From Bacillota bacterium (GTDB lineage Bacteria; Bacillota; Clostridia; Lachnospirales; Lachnospiraceae), in the NCBI GenBank assembly GCA_023437715.1, contig JAEZFK010000071.1:1-64000 (forward strand): 64,000 bases of DNA, read 5' to 3'. The notes under the pieces are model-generated. The model searched no databases, was not told where the DNA came from, and worked only from the letters and a program-made list of their open reading frames with translations. Position numbers and translations under genes: made by a program. Below, one piece after another: positions 8,829 through 16,974 of this stretch (positions are counted from its first letter, which is position 1; every line of letters begins with the position of its first letter).

Positions 8829-9253
8829 GTCATCCGCCCTCCTTTTGTTCTTTTCAATGGCCTGGAAGTCCCTTCATACCGCTTGTCCAGTCTCTTCAAT
8901 TTGGACAGATATACTTTCATCCCGCGGCTGGCATATTCGTACCGCCTCACATATACAAAAATGCTGATTCCCATATAAATCACCAGCCCAATACCGTAAA
9001 CCACACCGATTTTCACCCCGGCATCGGTCACTATCCTTACGTCCATGGTTTTCAGCCACTGCTCCATGTGATACAGTCCCCATAAGACCAAGCATATAAG
9101 AAAGCTGAACGTGTAGCTGAAAAAGGAGCGGAACAGCTTGCTGCTGACATAATCACCTTTAAAATACCGGCCCGCCGGAAATATCTTCCTGCCCTCACGC
9201 TTTTCAAACATGGCGAGATTGGTCATAATCTTTATTTTCTCTTCACTAAGCAT
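8825..9253 (-). CDS. Small two-helix membrane protein of unknown function
   Basis: A 142-residue protein with two transmembrane helices (about residues 42-62 and 83-104) and basic ends, the C-terminus reading KLKRLDKRYEGTSRPLKR. No family is recognised. It is the first gene of the operon that continues with an eight-helix protein, cdaA, ybbR, ptsH and ptsI. GGAGA lies 6 bases ahead of its ATG, and its stop overlaps the next start in ATGA. The region upstream (9254-9365) holds a TATAAT hexamer near 9288 on the minus strand, a possible -10, but no convincing -35. Confidence 0.7.
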   Translation of the reverse strand: MLSEEKIKIMTNLAMFEKREGRKIFPAGRYFKGDYVSSKLFRSFFSYTFSFLICLVLWGLYHMEQWLKTMDVRIVTDAGVKIGVVYGIGLVIYMGISIFVYVRRYEYASRGMKVYLSKLKRLDKRYEGTSRPLKRTKGGRMT

Positions 9254-9365
9254 ATGGTCTCCTCACTATACCATAAGATATCAATTTATTATAGCATAGA
9301 ACTTTTTACTTTGCGAGCCCTATACGGCATTTTTATTTTAATTTTGCCACAACCAAGCCATGCAG

Positions 9366-9426
9366 AAAAAAAAGGGGGATTTTCGCGTGTGAGCTGGCTC
9401 ACAAAGCAAAAATCCCCCTTTTTTTT
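9366..9426 (-). terminator. Long hairpin terminator of the MarR/ABC/HlyD operon
   Basis: Arms 9366-9386 and 9406-9426 pair over 21 positions with one mismatch, and the loop contains a further perfect stem GTGAGC/GCTCAC. The outer ends are eight A and eight T, so a T-run follows the stem on either strand. It stands 100 bases after the minus-strand adaptor gene that stops at 9529. Confidence 0.8.
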
Positions 9427-9445
9427 CTATAGGGCGCAGCCCTCA

Positions 9446-9508
9446 ATTCATAATTTGGCGGCCACACCCCAGACTTTCAGGAATACATCCCCCCGCCAAA
9501 TTATGAAT
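9446..9508. repeat. 16-base perfect inverted repeat with 31-base loop
   Basis: ATTCATAATTTGGCGG at 9446-9461 is matched exactly by its reverse complement at 9493-9508. There is no T-run beside it. A smaller hairpin AGGGC/GCCCT sits at 9431-9443, and the long terminator hairpin lies directly left. The three together make a compact palindromic block that might be a dispersed intergenic repeat or a processed 3-prime end. Confidence 0.7.
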
Positions 9509-9528
9509 GCATGACGAACGGAAACCAT

Positions 9529-10701
9529 CTATTTCACCGTCAATACCTTGACTCTCTCCCCATCCGTCAGCTCATTGCTGCTCTGCACCACCACTTCATC
9601 TCCTGCAGCCAGCCCCTCAGTCACTTCCATATAAGCATTCTTTTTCTTCCCCTGCGTAACCGCCGTCTTTACCACAGTCCCATCCGTAACCTTATAAACA
9701 AAAGCCCCCGAATCATCCGACTGAATGCACTTGGCAGGAACATAAACCGAAGAACTCTCCTTGCCATCCGCCACTCTTAAATCCGCAATCAGCCCGATAT
9801 AACTGACCTTGCTTGCCTCTTCCAGTGACACCGTCACCGTAAACATCCCCGTAGAAGAATTGCTGACCGCAGAGATTTCAGAAACACTTCCCTTGCAGCT
9901 TTCCCCCAGAGTCTGAAGGCTGACATTCATCTCCGTCCCCAAGCTGATCTGGTCAATATCTAAATCCGCCACCTGGATCTTCACCTTTCTGCCGCTGTCA
10001 TCAATAACCGTTGCCGCTTTCACCTGGGGAGAAACCATCTGCCCCACTTCCACATAAACATTGGTTACCATCCCTGCGATCGGTGATGTAACACTGCAGT
10101 CGTCATATTTCTTCTGAACAATATCCAGGGCCGCCTTTGCACCGTCCAACTGCGCTTTCGCCGCATCATAATTACCCGACTGCCCGTTCTTTGCCGCCTG
10201 CAACTGTACGGAAGCAGAATCCATCTGGGCCTTGGCGTTCTCATAATCCACCTGGGAAACGTCGCCGCTGGCATACAGGGCCTGAATGCGTCCGAAATTA
10301 TCCCTTGCCGTGTTATATGCGATCTCCGCCGGCTTTACACCTGTATTTTCCCGGCTGGCCTTTTCCGCATTTGCGAAAGAAACCTCTGCCGCCTGGTAGC
10401 TGGCCTTGGCCTGCGCCAGCTGAAGCTGTGCATCCTGGTCATCCACCCGGAACAAAACGGCTCCCGCCTCCACATGGTCCCCTTCCTTTACGGGAATTTC
10501 CATGATTTTTCCGCTGCTGTTGGGCATCACATCAATGCTGCTTAAAGCCTCTACGGTACCCTGCCACACCATGGTGGATAAATCTTTCCCAGCCTTTGCG
10601 GCTGCCACCGTCACCTCGATCTGCCTGCCTGCTGCCCCGCAGCCCGTAAGTACGCCTGACAGTAATGCCATTGCCATAAAACCTGTTATTAATTTCTTCA
10701 T
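9529..10701 (-). CDS. Efflux periplasmic-adaptor-type lipoprotein (RND/MFP family)
   Basis: A 390-residue extracellular adaptor. A signal peptide ends in the lipobox LTGC (Cys21). The order is typical of membrane fusion proteins: half lipoyl motif (GKIMEIPVKEGDHVEAGAVL), alpha-helical hairpin (about 95-200, rich in Ala/Gln), second half lipoyl motif (VTSPIAGMVTNVYVEVGQMV), then beta-barrel and a C-terminal membrane-proximal domain ending in DGERVKVLTVK. It is the last gene of the MarR/ABC/HlyD operon, 25 bases after the other adaptor. In a monoderm cell it probably works on the outer face together with the ABC exporter, not with an outer-membrane channel. Confidence 0.88.
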   Translation of the reverse strand: MKKLITGFMAMALLSGVLTGCGAAGRQIEVTVAAAKAGKDLSTMVWQGTVEALSSIDVMPNSSGKIMEIPVKEGDHVEAGAVLFRVDDQDAQLQLAQAKASYQAAEVSFANAEKASRENTGVKPAEIAYNTARDNFGRIQALYASGDVSQVDYENAKAQMDSASVQLQAAKNGQSGNYDAAKAQLDGAKAALDIVQKKYDDCSVTSPIAGMVTNVYVEVGQMVSPQVKAATVIDDSGRKVKIQVADLDIDQISLGTEMNVSLQTLGESCKGSVSEISAVSNSSTGMFTVTVSLEEASKVSYIGLIADLRVADGKESSSVYVPAKCIQSDDSGAFVYKVTDGTVVKTAVTQGKKKNAYMEVTEGLAAGDEVVVQSSNELTDGERVKVLTVK

Positions 10702-10726
10702 TTTTCCAGCCTCCTGTCAGCCTTGT

Positions 10727-11407
10727 TTATTTCAAGTGTATTTTAACCGACGCATTCATACCAAAAACCAGGGGAAGATTATCTTCGTTTTCAATGGTCA
10801 CCTTAATGGGTATTAACTGCGTTACCTTCGTATAATCGCCGCTGGTGGTAAAGCTGGTGCTTCCTGAAAAATAGGTTTGTGTGGCCGGATCGATCTCAAT
10901 GACCTGCCCCTTAAATACCTTTCCGGGATATGCATCCAGACTCACGTCCACCTTTTGTCCTAAATGGACTTTCATAATATCCGTCTCTTCCACATTCACC
11001 CCAACGTAAAGGTCCGAGGTATCGGCTACCACAGCCAGCTCTGACCCCAGAGCCACCATCTGGTTTACGGCTCCCTCGTTCTTCACCACAGTTCCTGCAA
11101 TGGGAGATGTAATATAAGGAAGGACTTCCTGCCGTCCCAGCACCTGGTCCTGTTCCACCAGATCGCCGTTTTCCACATCCCAGGATAAAAGCTTTCCGTT
11201 TGCAACTGCCTTTACGGAATACAGCTTTGCCGTCACCTTGGCGTTGTCGGTCTTAAAATAGGCTGTGCTGGAATAATAAAAATAACCTCCGATCCCGCAT
11301 CCGATAAGGACCAGCCCCAGGATCAGCGGAATCAGGATCTTTTTTAACTTTCCTGTGCCCGGATTGATTTCCTGATCTTCAATATTCATGTGTTTATTCT
11401 CATTCAT
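10727..11407 (-). CDS. HlyD/EmrA-type adaptor with N-terminal membrane anchor
   Basis: A 226-residue adaptor subunit. A short cytoplasmic tail is followed by one transmembrane helix (IPLILGLVLIGCGIGGYFYY), a lipoyl half (VKAVANGKLLSWDVENGDLV), its partner (ITSPIAGTVVKNEGAVNQMV) and a beta-barrel domain. It lacks the long helical hairpin, so it is shorter than typical HlyD. The ATG at 11407 is chosen because GGAGAG ends 8 bases before it; a GTG three codons upstream sits too close to the same site. It follows the two ABC half-transporters by 17 bases. Confidence 0.83.
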   Translation of the reverse strand: MNENKHMNIEDQEINPGTGKLKKILIPLILGLVLIGCGIGGYFYYSSTAYFKTDNAKVTAKLYSVKAVANGKLLSWDVENGDLVEQDQVLGRQEVLPYITSPIAGTVVKNEGAVNQMVALGSELAVVADTSDLYVGVNVEETDIMKVHLGQKVDVSLDAYPGKVFKGQVIEIDPATQTYFSGSTSFTTSGDYTKVTQLIPIKVTIENEDNLPLVFGMNASVKIHLK

Positions 11408-11424
11408 GTCTTTCACTCTCCGCT

Positions 11425-13266
11425 CTATGATTGTTCTGCAAACTGGCTGCGATACAAATCGGAATAAAATCCTTTCTTTTCCAGCAGCGTTTCATGATTT
11501 CCCTGTTCTATAATATCCCCATCTTTCATGACCAGGATCATATCCGCATCCCGGATGGTAGAAAGGCGATGGGCAATGACAAAGCTGGTACGGTTCTGCA
11601 TCAGCTGCCCCATGGCTTTCTGGATGAGAACCTCTGTCCTCGTATCAATGGAGCTTGTGGCCTCATCCAGGATCAGGATCCTGGGATCTGCCAGAATGGT
11701 CCTGGCAATGGTCAGCAGCTGCTTCTGTCCCTGGGATAGGTTGCTGGATTCCTCATTGATCACCATATGGTAGCCTCCCGGCAGCGTCCGTATGAATTCG
11801 TCACAGTGGGCTGCCTTTGCTGCGGCTATGACCTCCTCATCGGTTTTGTCAAAGTTGCCGTACCGGATGTTATCCATGATGGTGGCATTATACAGCCAGG
11901 TTTCCTGGAGCACCATGCCGAACATGGAGCGCAGGTCGTGCCTTGTAAATTCCAGGCTGTCATGTCCGTCAATCAGAATATGGCCTGAGTTCAGTTCGTA
12001 AAACCGCATCAGCAGCTTCACCACCGTGGTTTTGCCCGCTCCTGTAGGGCCTACGATGGCTACGGTCTGCCCAGCTTCTATTTTAGAGGAAAAGTCGTGG
12101 ATAATAAGCGTTTCCGGCTGGTAGCCGAAGCAGACATTTTTAAATTCCACGCCTCCTGAAATCTCCGGCAGCTGGATGGGATGCTCATTTTCAGGCACCT
12201 GGTCTTCTTCTTCCAGGAATTCAAAGACTCTCTCTGCCGCCGCCGCTGTGGACTGTAAGGTGTTGGACACATTGGCGATCTGGGATATGGGCTGCATAAA
12301 GGACCTCATATACTGGATAAACGCCTGAACATCTCCGATCTCAATGACCTTTTTTACGGTTAAATATCCTCCCAGCAAACAGACGCATACGTAGCCGAAG
12401 TTGCTGACAAAGGACATAATTGGCATCATCATGCCTGATAAAAACTGGGATTTCCAGGCCGAGCCGTACAGCTTGGTATTGATGGTCCGGAATTTTTCAA
12501 TGGCTTCCTGTTCCCCGTTAAATACCTGCACCACATTGTGGCCGCCGTAAATCTCCTCGATATGGCCGTTTAAATTTCCCAGGCTTTCCTGCTGCCGCTG
12601 GAAATATTTCTGGGACTTCTTCACCACCATCATGATCAGTCCCATGGAAACCATGAGGACCACCACGGCTACCAGGGTCATCCGTATGCTGATGGAGATC
12701 ATCATGGCCACAATACCGATCAGGGTGGTGACCGATGTGATGATCTGGGTCAGGCTCTGGTTTAAGGTCTGGCTCACGGTATCCACGTCATTGGTGATCC
12801 TGGACAGAATCTCGCCGTGGGTTCTGGTGTCGTAATAATTTAAGGGGAGACGGTTCATTTTCTCCGAAATATTTTTTCTCAGCTCATAGGTGACCTTCAT
12901 GCTGACCCCTGACATGATATAGCTTTGCAGATAGGAAAACACGGCTGATATTACGTAGAGGAACGCCAGCAGCAGAAGACGGTTCCTGATATAGCGAAAA
13001 TCCGTCAGCAGGCCGGTTCCCATGGCCCAGGCAATCAGGCCTTCAAACAGCTTTGTGGTGGCCTTACCCAGAATCTTGGGACCTACAATGGAAAATATGG
13101 AGGAAAAACAGGCAAACAGGACCACTACGGCGACGGAAACTTTAAAGGGCCTTAAATATTCAGCCAGATGCAACATGGTTCCCTTAAAATCCTTTGCATT
13201 CTCCGGTTTGCCCCCAAAGCCGCCTCCCCTGCCTATAGGAGGGCTTGATGGTTTTTTCTCACTCAT
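11425..13266 (-). CDS. ABC exporter half-transporter, catalytically complete partner
   Basis: A 613-residue fused permease/ATPase of the multidrug exporter type. A Gly-rich cytoplasmic N-terminal stretch (about 1-30) precedes six transmembrane helices, then the nucleotide-binding domain with Walker A GPTGAGKTT, signature LSQGQ and Walker B ILILDEATSS with the catalytic Glu. It overlaps the preceding half-transporter gene by 4 bases (ATGA) and has GAGGAGG upstream. The partner has a degenerate Walker B, so the pair is most likely a heterodimer of the BmrCD/TM287-288 kind. Substrate unknown; a MarR regulator and two adaptors share the operon. Confidence 0.92.
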   Translation of the reverse strand: MSEKKPSSPPIGRGGGFGGKPENAKDFKGTMLHLAEYLRPFKVSVAVVVLFACFSSIFSIVGPKILGKATTKLFEGLIAWAMGTGLLTDFRYIRNRLLLLAFLYVISAVFSYLQSYIMSGVSMKVTYELRKNISEKMNRLPLNYYDTRTHGEILSRITNDVDTVSQTLNQSLTQIITSVTTLIGIVAMMISISIRMTLVAVVVLMVSMGLIMMVVKKSQKYFQRQQESLGNLNGHIEEIYGGHNVVQVFNGEQEAIEKFRTINTKLYGSAWKSQFLSGMMMPIMSFVSNFGYVCVCLLGGYLTVKKVIEIGDVQAFIQYMRSFMQPISQIANVSNTLQSTAAAAERVFEFLEEEDQVPENEHPIQLPEISGGVEFKNVCFGYQPETLIIHDFSSKIEAGQTVAIVGPTGAGKTTVVKLLMRFYELNSGHILIDGHDSLEFTRHDLRSMFGMVLQETWLYNATIMDNIRYGNFDKTDEEVIAAAKAAHCDEFIRTLPGGYHMVINEESSNLSQGQKQLLTIARTILADPRILILDEATSSIDTRTEVLIQKAMGQLMQNRTSFVIAHRLSTIRDADMILVMKDGDIIEQGNHETLLEKKGFYSDLYRSQFAEQS

Positions 13267-14993
13267 TTCAGTTCCTCCTCGCTAAGCTGTGATAAGGCGA
13301 TTTCCCGGTAGACGCCGCAGGTTTGCATCAGCTCCCTGTGAACCCCTTTTCCGACGATCCTTCCATGATCCAGAACAATGATCTGGTCCGCATTCATGAT
13401 GGTGCTGATTCTCTGGGCCACCAGGAAGGTTGCGCTGTCTCCGGTTTTTTCCTGGAGAGCCGCCCGTAGCTTTGCATCGGTTTTAAAATCCAAAGCGGAA
13501 AAGCTGTCGTCAAATACATTAATTGGCGCTTTTTTTATGAGAGCCCTGGCAATGGAAAGGCGCTGCTTCTGCCCGCCGGAGACATTTCCTCCGCCCTGGG
13601 CAATGGTGGTTTCAAAGCGTTCCGGCTTGGAATCAATAAATTCCATGGCCTGGGCCGTACCGGCTGCTTCCTCCACCTGGTTTCTGTCCGCTTCCCGGTT
13701 TCCATACATCAGGTTGCTTTCAATGGTGCCGGAAAATAAAATCCCTTTCTGGGGCACAAAACCGATAATATCCCTCAGCTTGTGAAGAGGCCAGTTCTTG
13801 ACATTCACGCCGTCAATGAGGATTTCCCCTTCCGTCACATCGTAAAACCGGGGAAGCAGGTTCACCAGGGTGCTCTTTCCGCTTCCCGTGGCGCCGATAA
13901 AGGCTGTGGTCTGACCCGGCAGAGCCGTAAAGGTAATATCATGCAGCACATCCTCCTCCGCATCGGGATACCGGAAAGATACGCCCCGGTATTCCACCAC
14001 GCCCCGCGGAGTCCCGGAAATTTCGGTTTTCTCCTCCGGGTCTTTAATTGAGGGATCTGTCTTAAGTATTTCAACAACACGTTTAATTGACACAATTGCT
14101 CTGGGGATCATAATGAACATCATGGCCATCATTAAAAAAGCCATGATGATCTGCATTACATACTGCATGTAGGCCATCATGTCTCCTACCTCCATCTGGA
14201 AGCCGGATACCGCCTTTGATCCCACCCATACGATGAGAAGGCTTGTTAAGTTCATGATGAGCATCATGGTCGGCATCATGGCGGAGGTAACCCTGTTGAC
14301 AAATAAGTTGGTCTGGGTCAGCCTTGCATTGACCTTATCAAACCGTTTTTCCTCAAATTCCTGGGTATTGAATGCCCGGATCACCAAAGTGCCGTCCAGG
14401 CTTTCTCTCACCACCAGGTTCAGGCGGTCGATCAGCTTCTGTACAAATTGGAAGCTGGGCATGACAACGGTAAGCATGGAGAAAATCAGCACCAGCAGCA
14501 GTCCCACCGACAAGGCGATAATCCACGACATGGATTTATCCTTTTCCAGGGCGTGGATCACGCCTCCGACTCCCAGGATGGGAGCGTAAAATACCATTCG
14601 GATCATCATGACGATCAGCTGCTGGATCTGTGTGATATCATTGGTCGTTCTGGTAATTAAGGAAGAGGTGGAATACCTTTCCATCTCCGCATTGGAAAAG
14701 CTCTCTATCTTGGTGAAAACGTCCTGACGCAAATTCCGGCTGATGCCGGCCGCCATTCTGGCGCCGATAAGTCCCACTAAAACCGTACAGAAAGCGCTGA
14801 TAAAGGCGATCCCCAGCATTTGAATTCCAACTTTCACTATGTACGCCGAGTCGCCCGAAGTAATTCCCTTGTTTACGATATCAGACATGAGATCAGGAAG
14901 AGATAAATCACATGTCGCCTGACCGAATAACAGTAATATGGCCGCTGCTAAAGATATAATATACGGTTTAAAATACCGGAAAAATACATTCAA
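13263..14993 (-). CDS. ABC exporter half-transporter, degenerate-site partner
   Basis: A 576-residue fused permease/ATPase with six helices and a nucleotide-binding domain: Walker A GATGSGKST, signature VSGGQ, Walker B INVFDDSFSALD. The residue after the Walker B Asp is Asp, not the catalytic Glu, as in one half of known heterodimeric exporters. Translation very likely starts at a TTG, since AAAGGAGG ends 8 bases before it and no in-frame ATG is near. It is the first transporter gene after the MarR gene, 41 bases from it, and overlaps its partner by 4 bases. Confidence 0.91.
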   Translation of the reverse strand: MNVFFRYFKPYIISLAAAILLLFGQATCDLSLPDLMSDIVNKGITSGDSAYIVKVGIQMLGIAFISAFCTVLVGLIGARMAAGISRNLRQDVFTKIESFSNAEMERYSTSSLITRTTNDITQIQQLIVMMIRMVFYAPILGVGGVIHALEKDKSMSWIIALSVGLLLVLIFSMLTVVMPSFQFVQKLIDRLNLVVRESLDGTLVIRAFNTQEFEEKRFDKVNARLTQTNLFVNRVTSAMMPTMMLIMNLTSLLIVWVGSKAVSGFQMEVGDMMAYMQYVMQIIMAFLMMAMMFIMIPRAIVSIKRVVEILKTDPSIKDPEEKTEISGTPRGVVEYRGVSFRYPDAEEDVLHDITFTALPGQTTAFIGATGSGKSTLVNLLPRFYDVTEGEILIDGVNVKNWPLHKLRDIIGFVPQKGILFSGTIESNLMYGNREADRNQVEEAAGTAQAMEFIDSKPERFETTIAQGGGNVSGGQKQRLSIARALIKKAPINVFDDSFSALDFKTDAKLRAALQEKTGDSATFLVAQRISTIMNADQIIVLDHGRIVGKGVHRELMQTCGVYREIALSQLSEEELK

Positions 14994-15034
14994 ATTCGTT
15001 TCCTCCTTTCATCCTTTATAGTTTCTGTAAAGCT

Positions 15035-15520
15035 TTATTCCTTTTTTTCTTCCATTAAATTCACTTCTTCTTCAATCAGATCGGTAAAACGCTTCCATAA
15101 TTCGAGCAGCCGCTCCATATCTTCCGTTCCCATTCGCTCAATGACCCGTTCAATCAGCCTGCTCATGGTATTCACACACTTTTCCCGGGTTCTTTCACCT
15201 TCTTTCGTCAAGGAAACGCAGATATTCCTGCGGCTTTTGGGATCTATCTCCCTGTATATCAGGCCCCGCTCCTCCAGGGTATTGAGGGTCCTGGAAGCCG
15301 AAGAAAGCACAATATCCATTCTCTTTGCCAGAACGGATACATGGATTCCCTTATGTCCGGGGTTTTCATTCATGGCTTCCCATATCTGCTGCAGGGCAAA
15401 AATCTCAAGGCGAGTCAAGCCTCCTGTTAAAAGCACCTTGTGCATTGCCTGCCTCTTTCCCATCATTGAGGTCAATTCTTTTTTAAGCCTTTTTACGTAC
15501 TCTTTCCCTTCATCTTTCAA
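15035..15520 (-). CDS. MarR family transcriptional regulator
   Basis: A 161-residue winged-helix dimer. The DNA-binding part spans about residues 35-110 with GLTRLEIFALQQIWEA, the recognition region VLAKRMDIVLSSASRTLNTL and the wing GLIYREIDPKSRRNICVSL. The start is a TTG behind GGGGAG with an 11-base gap; no in-frame ATG is nearby. It leads the operon of two ABC half-transporters and two adaptors, so it probably represses its own operon until a drug or metabolite binds. A perfect palindrome just downstream of a good promoter (15550-15561) is its likely operator. Confidence 0.9.
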   Translation of the reverse strand: MKDEGKEYVKRLKKELTSMMGKRQAMHKVLLTGGLTRLEIFALQQIWEAMNENPGHKGIHVSVLAKRMDIVLSSASRTLNTLEERGLIYREIDPKSRRNICVSLTKEGERTREKCVNTMSRLIERVIERMGTEDMERLLELWKRFTDLIEEEVNLMEEKKE

Positions 15521-15549
15521 TTCAAATTTTTCTCCCCTTTTTACTTAAC

Positions 15550-15561
15550 ATTGTTAACAAT
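15550..15561. promoter_or_regulatory. Probable MarR operator
   Basis: ATTGTTAACAAT is a perfect 12-base palindrome that lies about 15 bases downstream of the -10 hexamer, so a bound dimer would block transcription start or early elongation. TTAACATTGTTAACAA-type sites are common for MarR proteins; assignment to the adjacent regulator is inferred. Confidence 0.65.
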
Positions 15562-15575
15562 TTTCAGCGTTCTTC

Positions 15576-15604
15576 ATTCTACTACTGTTTCCCGTATATG
15601 TCAA
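15576..15604 (-). promoter_or_regulatory. Promoter of the MarR/ABC/HlyD operon
   Basis: On the minus strand TTGACA (15604-15599) and TAGAAT (15581-15576) are separated by exactly 17 bases. This is a near-consensus housekeeping promoter directly ahead of the palindromic operator. Confidence 0.8.
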
Positions 15605-15656
15605 TTAAAACTTTATAAAGAATATATGCCTGAATTGGAGGCATTTTCCTGTGATG

Positions 15657-15700
15657 TAAAACAAAACAAGCGGCTGCCTGCTCTGCGCCTGCAACCGCTT
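15657..15700 (-). terminator. Intrinsic terminator of the MacAB-like operon
   Basis: On the minus strand AAGCGGTTGC (15700-15691) pairs with GCAGCCGCTT (15677-15668) with one G-T wobble, followed by GTTTTGTTTT. It lies 48 bases after the stop of the second permease gene. Confidence 0.78.
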
Positions 15701-15747
15701 ACTGCCCATCTCCCTTTATCCTGTTTTCTTACACGCTTATCACTTAT

Positions 15748-16959
15748 TTATTCATATCTTAAGGCCTCAATAGGGTCTGCCTTGGCCGCCTTGGAGGCCG
15801 GATAAATCCCGAAAAACAGGCCCACCACAGCCGAGAATCCTACGGCCACAAAAACTACAGCCGGCTTTATGACCACAGAGATTCCAAACAGCGTCCCTCC
15901 TGCCAGAACCAGCCCTGCTCCTGCCGCCACTCCCAGCATTCCGCCAAAAGCGGAAAGAATGGCCGATTCCGTCAGAAACTGGATCATAATGTCCTTAGTC
16001 TTAGCCCCTAGGGCCTTTCGGATTCCGATTTCCCTTGTCCTCTCTGTGACAGATACCAGCATGATGTTCATGATTCCGATCCCCCCCACTAAAAGGGAAA
16101 TGGCCGCGATTCCGCCTACGGCAGCGGATAAGCCGCTCATCATGGAGTCCACGCTTCCCATCTCACTGGCAACGGAATAAAAGGTGATTTCCTCCTCCTT
16201 CCGGTCCTTGAGCTTTGCCGCATAGGAGGAAAGCTTACGGGAAAACGCCTCCATATCGGTTCCTTCCTTTGCATAGAGCCTGAGCTCATAAAAGGTATCA
16301 TTGGGCCGGGTCAGCAGGGTGTTGGGCATGTATCCCGCCCTGGTCCTGCTGTTTCCCATAAGCATTGCCTCAAAAGGGCTCTGGTCCAGGCGGTAAACGC
16401 CCACCACGTTGTAATCCCTGGTATCGCCGTAAACGGTCATGCGGAAGCTTTTTCCCACCGCATTTTCCGTGCCGAACAGCTCCCTGGCCCCTTTTTCCTC
16501 CAGCACCACATTGTTCTTTCTGCCCAGGATATCGGCCTCATTTAAGTTCCTGCCGTAAATCACATGGATTTCATGGACCTGGGGATAGTCTGCGTAAATG
16601 CCTTCAAACTGGTACTGGACCTTATTTCTTCCAAAGACAGCCTCTGAATTCACGCTGGCAGCGCTGTCTATGTAGCTGATTTCATCTCCGAACACTTCCT
16701 TGACCCGGTCCATTTCATCCAAAGTGAAGAGGTCGCTTTCCCTTATTGACTCTCCGTCTCCCGGCCAGACATACACATAAGCCAGGGTCATGCCCACATT
16801 TTTATAAAGATCAGATACCATAAAGCGCATGGTATCCCCAATGGATACAATGGCTATGACAGAGCCGATTCCGATAATGATCCCCAGCATGGTAAGGAAG
16901 GACCGCATCTTATTGGCCTTAATGGCATGAATGGCCATACTCATATTTTCCAGCAGCAT
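15748..16959 (-). CDS. MacB-like ABC permease, second copy
   Basis: A 403-residue permease of the MacB/FtsX class: N-terminal helix after MLLENMSMAIHAIKANKMRSF, a large extracellular MacB core domain (about 45-270) and three C-terminal helices, ending YPASKAAKADPIEALRYE. The C-terminal GIRKALGAKTKDIMIQFLTE loop contacts the ATPase. Both ends are nearly identical to those of the gene just upstream while the extracellular domain has diverged, so this is a tandem duplication. It starts 15 bases after its twin. It likely forms a heterodimeric permease with that protein. Substrate is unknown. Confidence 0.9.
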   Translation of the reverse strand: MLLENMSMAIHAIKANKMRSFLTMLGIIIGIGSVIAIVSIGDTMRFMVSDLYKNVGMTLAYVYVWPGDGESIRESDLFTLDEMDRVKEVFGDEISYIDSAASVNSEAVFGRNKVQYQFEGIYADYPQVHEIHVIYGRNLNEADILGRKNNVVLEEKGARELFGTENAVGKSFRMTVYGDTRDYNVVGVYRLDQSPFEAMLMGNSRTRAGYMPNTLLTRPNDTFYELRLYAKEGTDMEAFSRKLSSYAAKLKDRKEEEITFYSVASEMGSVDSMMSGLSAAVGGIAAISLLVGGIGIMNIMLVSVTERTREIGIRKALGAKTKDIMIQFLTESAILSAFGGMLGVAAGAGLVLAGGTLFGISVVIKPAVVFVAVGFSAVVGLFFGIYPASKAAKADPIEALRYE

Positions 16960-16974
16960 GATGTTCTCCTTCCT

